Shown in pieces: positions 40,942-48,635 of a DNA stretch of 64,000 bases. The stretch covers positions 496,001-560,000 of the forward strand of contig NZ_JBHUNT010000001.1 in assembly GCF_042685745.1 (NCBI RefSeq). Reading direction: 5' to 3'. Below the pieces are notes generated by a model. It worked only from the letters and a program-made list of their open reading frames with translations, was not told where the DNA came from and did not search any database. Within the stretch, counting starts at the first letter, position 1. Each line of letters opens with the position of its first letter. Position numbers and translations under genes: made by a program. Origin of the DNA: Prauserella_A oleivorans. Its GTDB lineage: Bacteria; Actinomycetota; Actinomycetes; Mycobacteriales; Pseudonocardiaceae.

Positions 40942-42141
40942 TCAGGCGAGCTCGGCGAGGACGCGCACGAGCTGGTTGACCTCGAACACGTTGGAGTAGT
41001 GGGCGAGGCCGATCCGCACCGCTCCCCCGACCTCGCCGACGCCGAGCGCGGCGAACACGCCGCTGGTGCCCTCGTCGGCGAACGCGCACAGGCCCTGCTT
41101 GGCGAGGTACTCCGCGACGTCGGCGGCCTTCCGGTCGGCCACGGTGAACGCGAGGGCCGGGATCCGCCGCATGGCGTCCCCGATCACCATCACGTGGCGC
41201 AGCGACCGCAGTTCCGTGGACAGCTGCGCCAGCAACCCGGCGTGGTACGACTTAGCCGAGCCGAGCGAGGTCAGCAGCCGCTCGCGGCGGCTTCCCGTGG
41301 CCGCGTCGTCGAGGCCGGCGAGGTAGTCGACGGAAGCGATGAGCCCGGCCAGCAGCGGGTAGGCGTGCGGGCCGATCTCGAGTCGCTCGGGTCCGCGGGC
41401 GTGGGGTTCGAGGGACACCGAAGGCAGGCGCTCCAGCAGATCGGGGTCGCGGAACGCGAGTGCCCCGATGGCGGGGCCACCCCACGTCTGTGCCGACACC
41501 ACCACGACGTCGGCGCCCAGGGCGTTGACGTCGAGGGGGATGAACGGCGCCGCGTAGGTGGCGTCGACCACCACGAGCGCGCCGACCCGCTTGGCGATCT
41601 CCACGACGGTCGGCACGTCCGGCCGGGTGCCGACGGAGCCGGACGCACCGGTCAGCGCCACGGCCTTCGTCCTGGCGTTCACGAGGTTCTCGTACTGCCA
41701 GGCGGGCAGCTCGCAGGTCTCGATGTCGATCTCGCCCCACCGCACCGCGCCACCGACCCGCTTGGCCGCGCGCCGCCAGGGGGCGATGTTGGCCTCCTCG
41801 TCGAGACGGGAGACGACGACCTCGTCCCCGAGCGTCCAGCGTTCGGACACCGCGTCGACGAGCCTGCCGATCAGCACCGACGCGCTCGGGCCGAGGACCA
41901 CCCCAGCAGGATCCGCGCCGACGAGATCGGCCACCGCACGACGCGCGGCGGCCACGATGCTCTCCGCGCGCTGGGAGGCCGGAAATGCTCCGCCCGGGCC
42001 GGAAACCGGAGCCCGCATCGCCGTCGAGACGGCCGACGCGACCTGTTCGGGGACGAGCATTCCGGTTCCACCGTCGAAGTGAATCCAGCCGTCACCCAGA
42101 GCGGGAAACAACCCACGTATCCGAGCGACGTCAAACGCCAT
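40942..42141 (-). CDS. Class V aminotransferase/cysteine-desulfurase-like protein lacking the PLP lysine
   Basis: 399 aa from ATG 42141. The class V fold is clear: FPALGDGWIHFDGGTGMLVPEQVASAVSTAM, EVVVSRLDEEANIAPWRRAAKRVGGAVRW, LTGASGSVGTRPDVPTVVEIAKRVGALVVVDATYAAPFIPLDVNALGADVVVVSAQTWGGPAIGALAF. In true desulfurases the last segment is SxxK; here the Lys position reads Thr/Trp (SAQTWGGP), so the PLP Schiff-base Lys seems absent. Its neighbour bpa matches the M. tuberculosis order Rv3778c-Rv3780. It may be a non-catalytic homologue or use another mechanism. Confidence 0.8.
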   Translation of the reverse strand: MAFDVARIRGLFPALGDGWIHFDGGTGMLVPEQVASAVSTAMRAPVSGPGGAFPASQRAESIVAAARRAVADLVGADPAGVVLGPSASVLIGRLVDAVSERWTLGDEVVVSRLDEEANIAPWRRAAKRVGGAVRWGEIDIETCELPAWQYENLVNARTKAVALTGASGSVGTRPDVPTVVEIAKRVGALVVVDATYAAPFIPLDVNALGADVVVVSAQTWGGPAIGALAFRDPDLLERLPSVSLEPHARGPERLEIGPHAYPLLAGLIASVDYLAGLDDAATGSRRERLLTSLGSAKSYHAGLLAQLSTELRSLRHVMVIGDAMRRIPALAFTVADRKAADVAEYLAKQGLCAFADEGTSGVFAALGVGEVGGAVRIGLAHYSNVFEVNQLVRVLAELA

Positions 42142-42284
42142 GCGAACACCGTACGGAGGAGTAATTTCGCTGCGCGTTCGGGGTTGCCCTGCTGGACACG
42201 TGCCGCAACGGATGCGACTACGCTCGGATGTCGAGGTCCCCAACCCGCTGTGAAGACGTCCCGGAATGAACCAGGATGGAGCAT

Positions 42285-42854
42285 ATGACCGAGCCGAACA
42301 CACCGTTCTCGCGCACTCCCGGCGGCCAGGAGGGTGACCGATCACAACACGTGGTCGTCGTCGGCCCGGACGGCGCTCCGGTCGGCGCGGCACGGATCAA
42401 CCCCGCCGAGGGTTCGGACAAGAACGAGTCGGTCGGCGACATGGTCGAAGAGCCGGCCAAGGTCATGCGGATCGGCACGATGATCAAGCAGCTGCTCGAG
42501 GAGGTCCGCGCGGCTCCGCTGGACGACGCCAGCCGCAACCGGCTGCGGGAGATCCACCAGACCTCGATCAAGGAGCTCGAGCAGGCGCTGGCGCCGGAGC
42601 TGCAGGACGAGCTGGAGCGGCTGGTCGCACCGTTCACCGACGAGTCGACGCCGTCGGACGCCGAGCTGCGGATCGCGCAGGCTCAGCTCGTCGGCTGGCT
42701 CGAGGGCCTGTTCCACGGCATCCAGACCGCGCTGTTCGCGCAGCAGATGGCGGCCCGCGTGCAGCTCGAGCACATGCGCCGCGGCCTGCCGCCGGGCGGT
42801 GGCGGCTCCGCCGAGGGCGGCCCGGCCATCGGCAACCCCGGCCAGTACCTGTAG
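42285..42854 (+). CDS. bpa: Bacterial proteasome activator Bpa/PafE
   Basis: 189 aa from ATG 42285 (GGAG just upstream; ATG 42276 is an alternative). The N-terminus is disordered, then a helical core VGDMVEEPAKVMRIGTMIKQLLEEVRAAPLDDASRNRLREIHQTSIKELEQALAPELQDELERLVAPF...RIAQAQLVGWLEGLFHGIQTALFAQQMAARVQLEHMRRG. The C-terminal GQYL motif inserts into the 20S proteasome and opens its gate without ATP, allowing degradation of unstructured proteins. Its presence implies a proteasome elsewhere in this genome. Context matches Rv3780 of M. tuberculosis. Confidence 0.95.
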   Translation: MTEPNTPFSRTPGGQEGDRSQHVVVVGPDGAPVGAARINPAEGSDKNESVGDMVEEPAKVMRIGTMIKQLLEEVRAAPLDDASRNRLREIHQTSIKELEQALAPELQDELERLVAPFTDESTPSDAELRIAQAQLVGWLEGLFHGIQTALFAQQMAARVQLEHMRRGLPPGGGGSAEGGPAIGNPGQYL

Positions 42855-42935
42855 CCGAACAGGCGCCTGCCAAGCCAGCCCCTCCCCGAGCCGGCAACCC
42901 CTTTTGCGCCCACCCAACCCGCACCGCCGCGGGTT

Positions 42936-43021
42936 CTCAGCACGCCCCCTGCGAGGACAGCCCTGACGTGGTGAATTGGACATTCATGAGGAAGGGATCC
43001 CGGAGTAGGGGGCGTGCTGAG
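42936..43021. repeat. 15-bp perfect inverted repeat with 56-nt loop
   Basis: CTCAGCACGCCCCCT (42936-42950) and AGGGGGCGTGCTGAG (43007-43021) are exact complements. The loop includes the comparatively AT-rich GGTGAATTGGACATTCATGAGG and ends in GGGATCCCGGAGT, unlike flanking GC-rich DNA. It lies between the convergent bpa gene and the truncated GT-C fragment. It could be a terminator, a small RNA or a miniature mobile element. Confidence 0.85.
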
Positions 43022-43043
43022 GTTCCGCCACCCGCGCCGACCG

Positions 43044-43592
43044 TCAGTCTCCCCGCAACCGTGAAAGCCACCTGTCGATCGTGAGTTGGTAGCGCCCGGG
43101 GTCGTGGGTCGCCTGTGCCCCCTCGACGGCGTTGGTGACGGCGGCGTCGACCTGCTCGGCCCAGCGCGGCAGCACGTAGACGTACTGCCAGTACCCGTCG
43201 CGCATCTGGAACGGGCCCACCTGGTGGTAGCCGGCGACCGCCACGGGGACGTCGAGTCCGTAGGCGTCCTCGGGGATGCGGTCGGTGTAGGAGGTGGCCA
43301 CGATGACGGTCGGACGGGCCTCGCGCACCACGTCGTCGGGATCGGCGCCGTGGGCGATGCGTTCGTCGTTGAGTCCGATGTAGTCGATGGTCCTCCAGCC
43401 GCTGTAGTACGGGATCGCGCCCGCGTCGCTGACCGCGAGCGTCCGGTCCGGCTCCGCCACCCCGGCGTCGGCGAGCCCCTTGCCGATGGCGACGTGTACG
43501 CGGTGCAGGTCGGTGCCGTAGTTGGCGATGACGGGCAGGTCCGGCGACATCGCGCCCGCGACGGCCACCCAGCCGACCGCCACCACGCGGCG
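43044..43592 (-). pseudogene. 3' fragment of a GT-C membrane glycosyltransferase gene
   Basis: This fragment codes for about 180 C-terminal residues: VVAVGWVAVAGAMSPDLPVIANYGTDLHRVHVAIGKGLADAGVAEPDRTLAVSDAGAIPYYSGWRTIDYIGLNDERIAHGADPDDVV...SYTDRIPEDAYGLD...WAEQVDAAVTNAVEG...IDRWLSRL. The SDAGAIPYYS...IDYIGLND pattern parallels KDVGAVAYLG...VDTIGLA in the intact GT-C protein at 59345-61495, so this is the periplasmic tail of a similar polyprenyl-sugar-dependent transferase. The multi-TM N-terminal part is missing. Upstream the DNA switches abruptly to neuB in a different frame at about 43590. Confidence 0.72.
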
Positions 43593-44320
43593 CGGGAGAG
43601 GGTGACGTGCTTCTCGATGGCGCACGCGCCGAGTGCCACGGCGGCGACCGCGGCGCCGATGCCCGGGGTGTGGTCGGACAGGCCCACCGGCGCGCCGGTG
43701 ACCGAGGCCAGCACCGGCAGCGCGCGCAGGTTGCTCTCGGCGGGCGAGGCCGGGTAGCTCGCCGTGCACGCCAGCACCACGAGCTGGTCGTTGCCGGCCT
43801 CGCGGGCGGTCCGGACGGCGGCGTCGATCTCGGCGACAGTGGCCATGCCGGTGGAGATCACCAGCGGCCTGCCGGTGCGCGCGCAGCGTTCGATGAGGGG
43901 CAGGTCGACGATCTCCGACGACGCGATCTTGTACGCGGGCGCGTCGAGGGAGGACAGCAGCTCCACCGCGGTCGGGTCGAACGGGCTGGAGAACGCCTCC
44001 AGGCCGTGCTCGCGGGCCCGCCGGAACAGCGGTTCGTGCCACTCCCACGGGGTGTGTGCCTGCTCATACAGCTGGTAGAGATTGCGCCCGGCCCACAGCT
44101 CGTGGTCGTCACCGAGTCGGAACGCGGGCCCGTCGGCGTCGATGGTGATGGTGTCGGCGCGGTAGGTCTGGAGCTTGACGGCGTCCGCGCCGGACTCGGC
44201 GACCGCGTCCACGATGGCCAGCGCACGGCCGAGGTCGCCGTTGTGGTTACCGGAGACCTCGGCGATGACGAACGGCGGGTGCTCCGGCCCGAGGTCCCGC
44301 GCCCCGATGCGGACGGACAT
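43589..44320 (-). pseudogene. NeuB-type sialic/nonulosonic acid synthase, 3'-truncated
   Basis: From ATG 44320, about 244 residues of a NeuB-like (alpha/beta)8 barrel are intact: PPFVIAEVSGNHNGDLGRALAIVDAVAESGADAVKLQTY, EAFSSPFDPTAVELLSSLDAPAYKIASSEIVDLPLIERCARTGRPLVISTGMA, GLSDHTPGIGAAVAAVALGACAIEKHVTLSRA. Homologues continue with DGGVDSAFSL and a C-terminal SAF domain (total ~345 aa). Here the sequence changes at SRA to an unrelated segment, the GT-C tail. NeuB enzymes condense PEP with an N-acetyl-hexosamine to make nine-carbon sugars. The start is coupled to the GNAT stop (TGACATG). It is presumably inactive. Confidence 0.82.
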
Positions 44321-44321
44321 G

Positions 44322-44795
44322 TCACGCATTGTCCAGCGCCTTGCGCAGCACGCGGAACGGTCCGGCCGCCGACTCCGGGACATAGCCGGCGTTGCGGAAC
44401 AACACCACCGACGCCGTGTTCTCCTCGTGCACGCTGGCGAGCAGCGTCCGCGGCCGGCGCCGCGCCCGCACCGCCCGCTCCCCCTCGGCCAGCACCGGGC
44501 CCGCCAGTCCGCGCCCCCGCCATTCCGGCGCCACGGTGATGCTCACCTCCCAGGTGTCCTCGGCGGCGTCGGTGAGATCGAAGCGCACGGTGCCCACCGG
44601 CCCGCCGGCTTCGGCGATGTAGAGCAGCCGGTCCGGCGAGGCGAGCACGTCCCGCAGCCAGCGCCGGTGTTCCTCCGGCGAGACGACCCCCGAGGTCCGG
44701 GACCACCGCCGCGACTCGGCGTCGTTGCGCCAGCGAAGCAACAGCTCGGCGTCGGCCTCGGTCGCCGGGCGCACCGTCACCGGTCGCTCACTCAC
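44322..44795 (-). CDS. GNAT acetyltransferase (PseH-like)
   Basis: 157 aa. GNAT pattern: VTVRPATEADAELLLRWRNDAESRRWSRTSGVVSPEEHRRWLRDVLASPDRLLYIAE (the LLLRWRND...R..S start is typical of PseH-type sugar N-acetyltransferases), VGTVRFDLTD, the acetyl-CoA loop VAPEWRGRGLAGPVLAEGERAV, and HEENTASVVLFRNAGYVP. Linked to NeuB and a GT29-like gene, it probably acetylates an amino-sugar nucleotide in nonulosonic acid synthesis. It overlaps the coiled-coil gene by 8 bp and is one base from neuB. Confidence 0.85.
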   Translation of the reverse strand: MSERPVTVRPATEADAELLLRWRNDAESRRWSRTSGVVSPEEHRRWLRDVLASPDRLLYIAEAGGPVGTVRFDLTDAAEDTWEVSITVAPEWRGRGLAGPVLAEGERAVRARRRPRTLLASVHEENTASVVLFRNAGYVPESAAGPFRVLRKALDNA

Positions 44796-45303
44796 GGGCG
44801 CTCGCGGCCACGCGTTCCTCGAGTCTGCGCAGCCGCTCCTCGTACCGGGCGATGCCGCTCAGCCGCACCCGGATCTGCGAATGCTGCCGCTGGACCTCCT
44901 CGATCAGCGATCGCGCCCGCGCCACCTCCGGCTCCGTGGCGGCCGGCGTCAGCGCGAGCCTGCCGCGCAGGTCCTCCAGCCGCGACTCCTGCGCCGCGAC
45001 GTGCGGCACGAGCCGTTCGACCTCGTTGGCGGTCCAGCGCAGGTCGCCCCGCACCTGTTCGAGCTCCCGGGTGACCGCGTCGAGCCTGCGCTCCAGTGCC
45101 GCGATCCGCTCGCCGTGCCGGTCCAGCGTGCGCACGTGGCCGTGCCAGGTTCGGAGGTGCTCGTCGATGCGGAAGTCGACGAATCGCCCGAACCGCCGGG
45201 CGAGCTCGGCACGGGCCAGCTTCAACGGGTTCAGCGACGTCATCGGCACCGCGTCCTTCGACCGAGTCGTTCGAGTAAACGGAGCTTGCAGATGAATGGT
45301 CAC
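44788..45303 (-). CDS. Coiled-coil protein of the NeuB/GT29 operon
   Basis: 171 aa from GTG 45303, which overlaps the GT29 stop (GTGA); ATG 45243 is an alternative giving 151 aa. Heptad-rich helices run through most of the length: IDEHLRTWHGHVRTLDRHGERIAALERRLDAVTRELEQVRGDLRWTANEVERLVPHVAAQESRLEDLRGRLAL and RSLIEEVQRQHSQIRVRLSGIARYEERLRRLEERV. There is no signal peptide or catalytic motif. Similar short coiled-coil proteins accompany glycan loci and may be length-control or scaffold factors; this is inference. Confidence 0.68.
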   Translation of the reverse strand: MTIHLQAPFTRTTRSKDAVPMTSLNPLKLARAELARRFGRFVDFRIDEHLRTWHGHVRTLDRHGERIAALERRLDAVTRELEQVRGDLRWTANEVERLVPHVAAQESRLEDLRGRLALTPAATEPEVARARSLIEEVQRQHSQIRVRLSGIARYEERLRRLEERVAASARE

Positions 45304-45947
45304 CGAAGAAGCGTCGCCCTGCCCGTCGAGATCCAGGACGTCAGCAGGCTGCCTTCCGCCGCGATCCGGTGCTCCGGCCCCACCACGCAGGCGTCACCCG
45401 CGGCGTGCCGCCATGAGGTCTGGTGCGGGTCGTCGACGAATGAGAACCCGGCGAGCACCAGGTCGGCGTCGGGGAACGCGGTCCGCGCGATCCAGGCGGC
45501 CATGGTGCCGGTGGTCGCCCACCGGCCTTCCGCGTGCGTGGGCAACCCGAGTGCGTCCGACAGCGGCAGTGTCACCGCGCGGTTGGAAACGGGCACGAAT
45601 CCCAGGTCGGCGGGCCACCACCCCGGGATGTCCTCCGGCTCCCAATGCAGCCGTCCGGGCTCCACCAGCAGGTACAGCTTCTCCGGATAGTCGGCGAAGA
45701 CCCATTTCGTCGCGCGCAGTGCGCGGTTGAACACGACGACGTGCGTCCGGCGGCCGACGGCCGGCGGCCCGGCCGGCTCGTCGCAGACGTAGCCGTTGAC
45801 GCGGACGACGAGGTCGCAGGCGTCGATGGTCTTGGCGCGGTGCTCGTCGGGCTCCAGCGGCTGGTTGCCCACCACGGCGACCGCGCGCGGGTCGGGCCGG
45901 TCGGCGTACGCGCGCAGCAGATCGAGCACCAGGACGCCGTTATCCAT
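45300..45947 (-). CDS. GT29-like (sialyltransferase family) glycosyltransferase
   Basis: 215 aa from ATG 45947. VAVVGNQPLEPDEHRAKTIDACDLVVRVNGYVCDEPAGPPAVGRRTHVVVFN resembles sialyl motif L (VVGNS...IDxxDxVxRxN). The later GRWATTGTMAAWIARTAFPDADLVLAGFSF resembles sialyl motif S (TTGxxA..GF.F). The C-terminal WRHAAGDACVVGPEHRIAAEGSLLTSW has the final His region (HRIAAEG). With NeuB and GNAT next door, transfer of a nonulosonic acid-like sugar is the simplest reading. It lacks a signal peptide or anchor. First gene of the minus-strand operon. Confidence 0.75.
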   Translation of the reverse strand: MDNGVLVLDLLRAYADRPDPRAVAVVGNQPLEPDEHRAKTIDACDLVVRVNGYVCDEPAGPPAVGRRTHVVVFNRALRATKWVFADYPEKLYLLVEPGRLHWEPEDIPGWWPADLGFVPVSNRAVTLPLSDALGLPTHAEGRWATTGTMAAWIARTAFPDADLVLAGFSFVDDPHQTSWRHAAGDACVVGPEHRIAAEGSLLTSWISTGRATLLR

Positions 45948-46040
45948 GTCGCGCAACGTAGCAGCACTTCCTGGTGTGCGCCGGGTACACGCCCGGCTAC
46001 ACAACGCGCCGAGACGGCGGTTCGTCCCTACCATCGGAGC

Positions 46041-46838
46041 ATGCCCGGAAAGTTACGGCGGGAACTGCGCGCCAAGCTCGTGCGTGCCGTCGAATCGGCG
46101 GTGGCGCCCCTGCGCGAGGAGCAGAACGCGCGACTCGACCGGCTCGAACGAGAACTCGCCGGCCTGCGCAAGGACGTCAACCGCACGTTCGACCGGCTCG
46201 TGGAGTTCGAGATCCGCAGCAGGCACGACCTGGTCTACGCCGGCGACCGCGAAGCGGCTGCGGAGAGCCACCGGTTCGCCCGCGAACACCTGACGGGTGC
46301 GACGGCGTTCCGCAAGCCGTGGGAGACGCTGCGCTACGCCCTGTCGCTGGCCCCGGCGGGCGGAATGGCGCTGGAATTCGGCGTCGCCACGGGCAGCACG
46401 CTCCGTGTCATCGCCCAGGCACGCGAGGACACGGTGTACGGCTTCGACTCCTTCGACGGCCTGCCCGAGGACTGGGTCACCGGCATGCCGGCCGGATCGT
46501 TCGCGACGTCCGAATTGCCCGACGTCCCGGGCGCGGAACTCGTCGTCGGCCTCTTCGACGACACGCTGCCCGGGTTTCTCGCCGCCCACCCCGGGCCGGT
46601 CGACTTCGTCCACGTCGACAGCGACCTCTACAGCTCGGCGAGGACGGTGCTCGACCTCGTCGGCCCGCGGCTGCGGCCGGGCAGCGTGATCGTGTTCGAC
46701 GAGTTCTTCAACTACCCCGGCTGGCAGGAGCACGAGGCCCGAGCGTGGCGCGAATACGTCGACAAGACCGGCATCCGATTCTCCTACGAGGCGTTTTCCT
46801 ACGAAGACCGCCAGGTCGTCGTCCGGATCACCGACTGA
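46041..46838 (+). CDS. Class I SAM methyltransferase (TylF/MycF-like) with coiled-coil N-terminus
   Basis: 265 aa from ATG 46041. Residues ~1-60 are a coiled coil (ELRAKLVRAVESAVAPLREEQNARLDRLERELAGLRKDVNRTFDRLVEFEIRS). The Rossmann domain follows: MALEFGVATGSTLRVIAQAREDTVYGFDSFDGLPEDW, VDFVHVDSDLYSSARTVLDLVGPRLRPGSVIVFDEFFNYPGWQEHEARAW. The DSD and DEFF residues fit metal-dependent sugar O-methyltransferases (TylF family). It is divergent from the GT29-like gene and 49 bp before the galactan exporter genes; it may methylate a sugar of the same envelope glycan. Confidence 0.85.
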   Translation: MPGKLRRELRAKLVRAVESAVAPLREEQNARLDRLERELAGLRKDVNRTFDRLVEFEIRSRHDLVYAGDREAAAESHRFAREHLTGATAFRKPWETLRYALSLAPAGGMALEFGVATGSTLRVIAQAREDTVYGFDSFDGLPEDWVTGMPAGSFATSELPDVPGAELVVGLFDDTLPGFLAAHPGPVDFVHVDSDLYSSARTVLDLVGPRLRPGSVIVFDEFFNYPGWQEHEARAWREYVDKTGIRFSYEAFSYEDRQVVVRITD

Positions 46839-46887
46839 GGAGGACGCGCGCGTTCGCCCGAACCGGTCGCCAGTACCCTCGTATCTC

Positions 46888-47820
46888 GTGCACGCCACAA
46901 GCACCGTCGACGCCACAGATTCGCCAGCGATGAAAGAGGCACCGTCCGGCCCGGGCAGTCGGTCCTGGAGCCGCGCCTTCACCGACATCCGCGACGGATT
47001 CCACCAGCGGGAGCTGTGGGGACACCTCGCCTGGCAGGACATCAAGCAGCGTTACCGGCGTTCGGTACTCGGTCCCCTGTGGATCACGCTGAGCATGGGC
47101 ATCACCGCGCTCGGCCTCGGACTGCTGTACTCGCAGCTGTTCGGCTCGCCGGTCTCGACGTTCCTGCCCTACATCACCACGGGCTTCATCGTCTGGAACT
47201 TCATCCTGGGCTGCCTGACCGAGGGCACCGAGACGTTCATCAAGAACGAGGGCCTCATCAAGCACCTGCCCGCGCCGCTGACGGTGTACGTGCTGCGGAC
47301 GGTGTGGCGACAGAGCATCATGTTCGCCCACAACATGATCATCTACTTCCTGGTGATCGGACTGTTCTGGGGCGCGGTCACGGAACCGGGCTACGTGATC
47401 ACGGAGGGTGGCTTCGAGCAGCCGGGTCTCAACTGGAGCATCCTGCTGGCCATTCCCGCGTTCGCGCTGCTCGCGGTGAACGCCGGCTGGGTCGTGATGC
47501 TGTTCGGCATCGTCTCGACGCGGTTCCGCGACATCCCGCAGGTCATCACGAGCCTGATCAACCTGCTGTTCTTCCTGACGCCGATCGTCTGGTCCACCGA
47601 CATCCTCAAGCAGCGCTTCGGTGACGCGGTGAGCTGGCGCGACCTGATCGCCGAGCTGAACCCGCTGTACCACTTCATCCAGATCCTCCGTGCGCCGCTG
47701 ATCGGCAACGAGCAGAGCTGGCACCACTGGGCCGTCGTCGGCGGCATCACCGTCCTCGGCTGGGCACTGGCCCTCGTGGTGATGCGCAACTACCGTGCCC
47801 GCGTCTCGTATTGGGTGTGA
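46888..47820 (+). CDS. rfbD: ABC-2 polysaccharide export permease, Wzm/RfbD (galactan exporter)
   Basis: 310 aa from GTG 46888 (ATG 46930 is an alternative). The cytoplasmic N-terminus ends in LWGHLAWQDIKQRYRRSVLGPLWITLSMGI, the typical ABC-2 permease motif. Six TM helices follow, and the conserved RFRDIPQVITSLINLLFFLTPIVW lies near the fifth. It matches Rv3783 (Wzm), which with Rv3781 flips lipid-linked galactan to the outer face before arabinan is added. It is followed by the ATPase gene 7 bp later. Confidence 0.92.
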   Translation: MHATSTVDATDSPAMKEAPSGPGSRSWSRAFTDIRDGFHQRELWGHLAWQDIKQRYRRSVLGPLWITLSMGITALGLGLLYSQLFGSPVSTFLPYITTGFIVWNFILGCLTEGTETFIKNEGLIKHLPAPLTVYVLRTVWRQSIMFAHNMIIYFLVIGLFWGAVTEPGYVITEGGFEQPGLNWSILLAIPAFALLAVNAGWVVMLFGIVSTRFRDIPQVITSLINLLFFLTPIVWSTDILKQRFGDAVSWRDLIAELNPLYHFIQILRAPLIGNEQSWHHWAVVGGITVLGWALALVVMRNYRARVSYWV

Positions 47821-47827
47821 CGACAAC

Positions 47828-48634
47828 ATGAGCAGCATTGAGGTCTGGAACGCGTCCGTCGACTTCCCCATCTTCGACGCGAAGACGCGGTCGCTGAAGA
47901 AGAAGGTGCTCGGCAAGGTCGGCGGCAAGATCGGCACCGAGAGCCGCGTGCCGATCATCGAGGCGCTGCACGACATCACGCTGTCGGTCAAGGAGGGCGA
48001 CCGCATCGGCCTGGTCGGGCACAACGGTGCGGGCAAGTCGACGCTGCTGCGCCTGCTCTCCGGCATCTACGAGCCGACCAGGGGCTCGGCGCGCATCGAG
48101 GGCCGCGTTGCTCCGGTGTTCGACCTCGGCGTCGGTATGGACCAGGAGATCTCTGGCTACGAGAACATCATCATCCGCGGCCTCTACCTGGGCATGACGC
48201 GCAAGCAGATGGAAAAGCGCATCGACGACATCGCCGACTTCACCGAGCTCGGCGACTACCTGTCGATGCCGCTGCGCACCTACTCCACCGGTATGCGGGT
48301 GCGGCTCGCACTGGGCGTGGTGACCTCCATCGACCCGGAGATCCTGCTGCTCGACGAGGGCATCGGCGCCGTCGACGCCGCGTTCCTCAACAAGGCGCGC
48401 GACCGCCTCGTCGACCTGGTGCGCCGGTCGGGTCTGCTGGTGTTCGCCTCGCACCAGGACGACCTGCTGCTCGAGCTCTGCACGTCGGCGATCTGGATGG
48501 ACGAGGGCCGCATGAAGATGCACGGCTCGCTGCGCGAGGTGCTCACCGCGTACAAGGGCAAGGATCCGTTCAAGAACGTCAGCAAGGAAACCCTCGAGCG
48601 CCTCGGCGAGGCGCCGGCGATGAGCGGCGACTGA
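47828..48634 (+). CDS. rfbE: ABC transporter ATPase, Wzt/RfbE (galactan exporter)
   Basis: 268 aa. Walker A GLVGHNGAGKSTLLRLL, Q-loop region VFDLGVGMDQEISGYENIIIRGLYLG, signature YSTGMRVRLALG, Walker B PEILLLDEGIGAVDAAF, and H-loop FASHQDDLL. The N-terminal VDFPIFDAKTRSLKKKVLGKVGGKIG is characteristic of the Rv3781/Wzt subgroup. It powers export of the lipid-linked galactan through the adjacent permease. It lies one base from glfT1, giving a wzm-wzt-glfT1 operon as in mycobacteria. Confidence 0.94.
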   Translation: MSSIEVWNASVDFPIFDAKTRSLKKKVLGKVGGKIGTESRVPIIEALHDITLSVKEGDRIGLVGHNGAGKSTLLRLLSGIYEPTRGSARIEGRVAPVFDLGVGMDQEISGYENIIIRGLYLGMTRKQMEKRIDDIADFTELGDYLSMPLRTYSTGMRVRLALGVVTSIDPEILLLDEGIGAVDAAFLNKARDRLVDLVRRSGLLVFASHQDDLLLELCTSAIWMDEGRMKMHGSLREVLTAYKGKDPFKNVSKETLERLGEAPAMSGD

Positions 48635-48635
48635 C

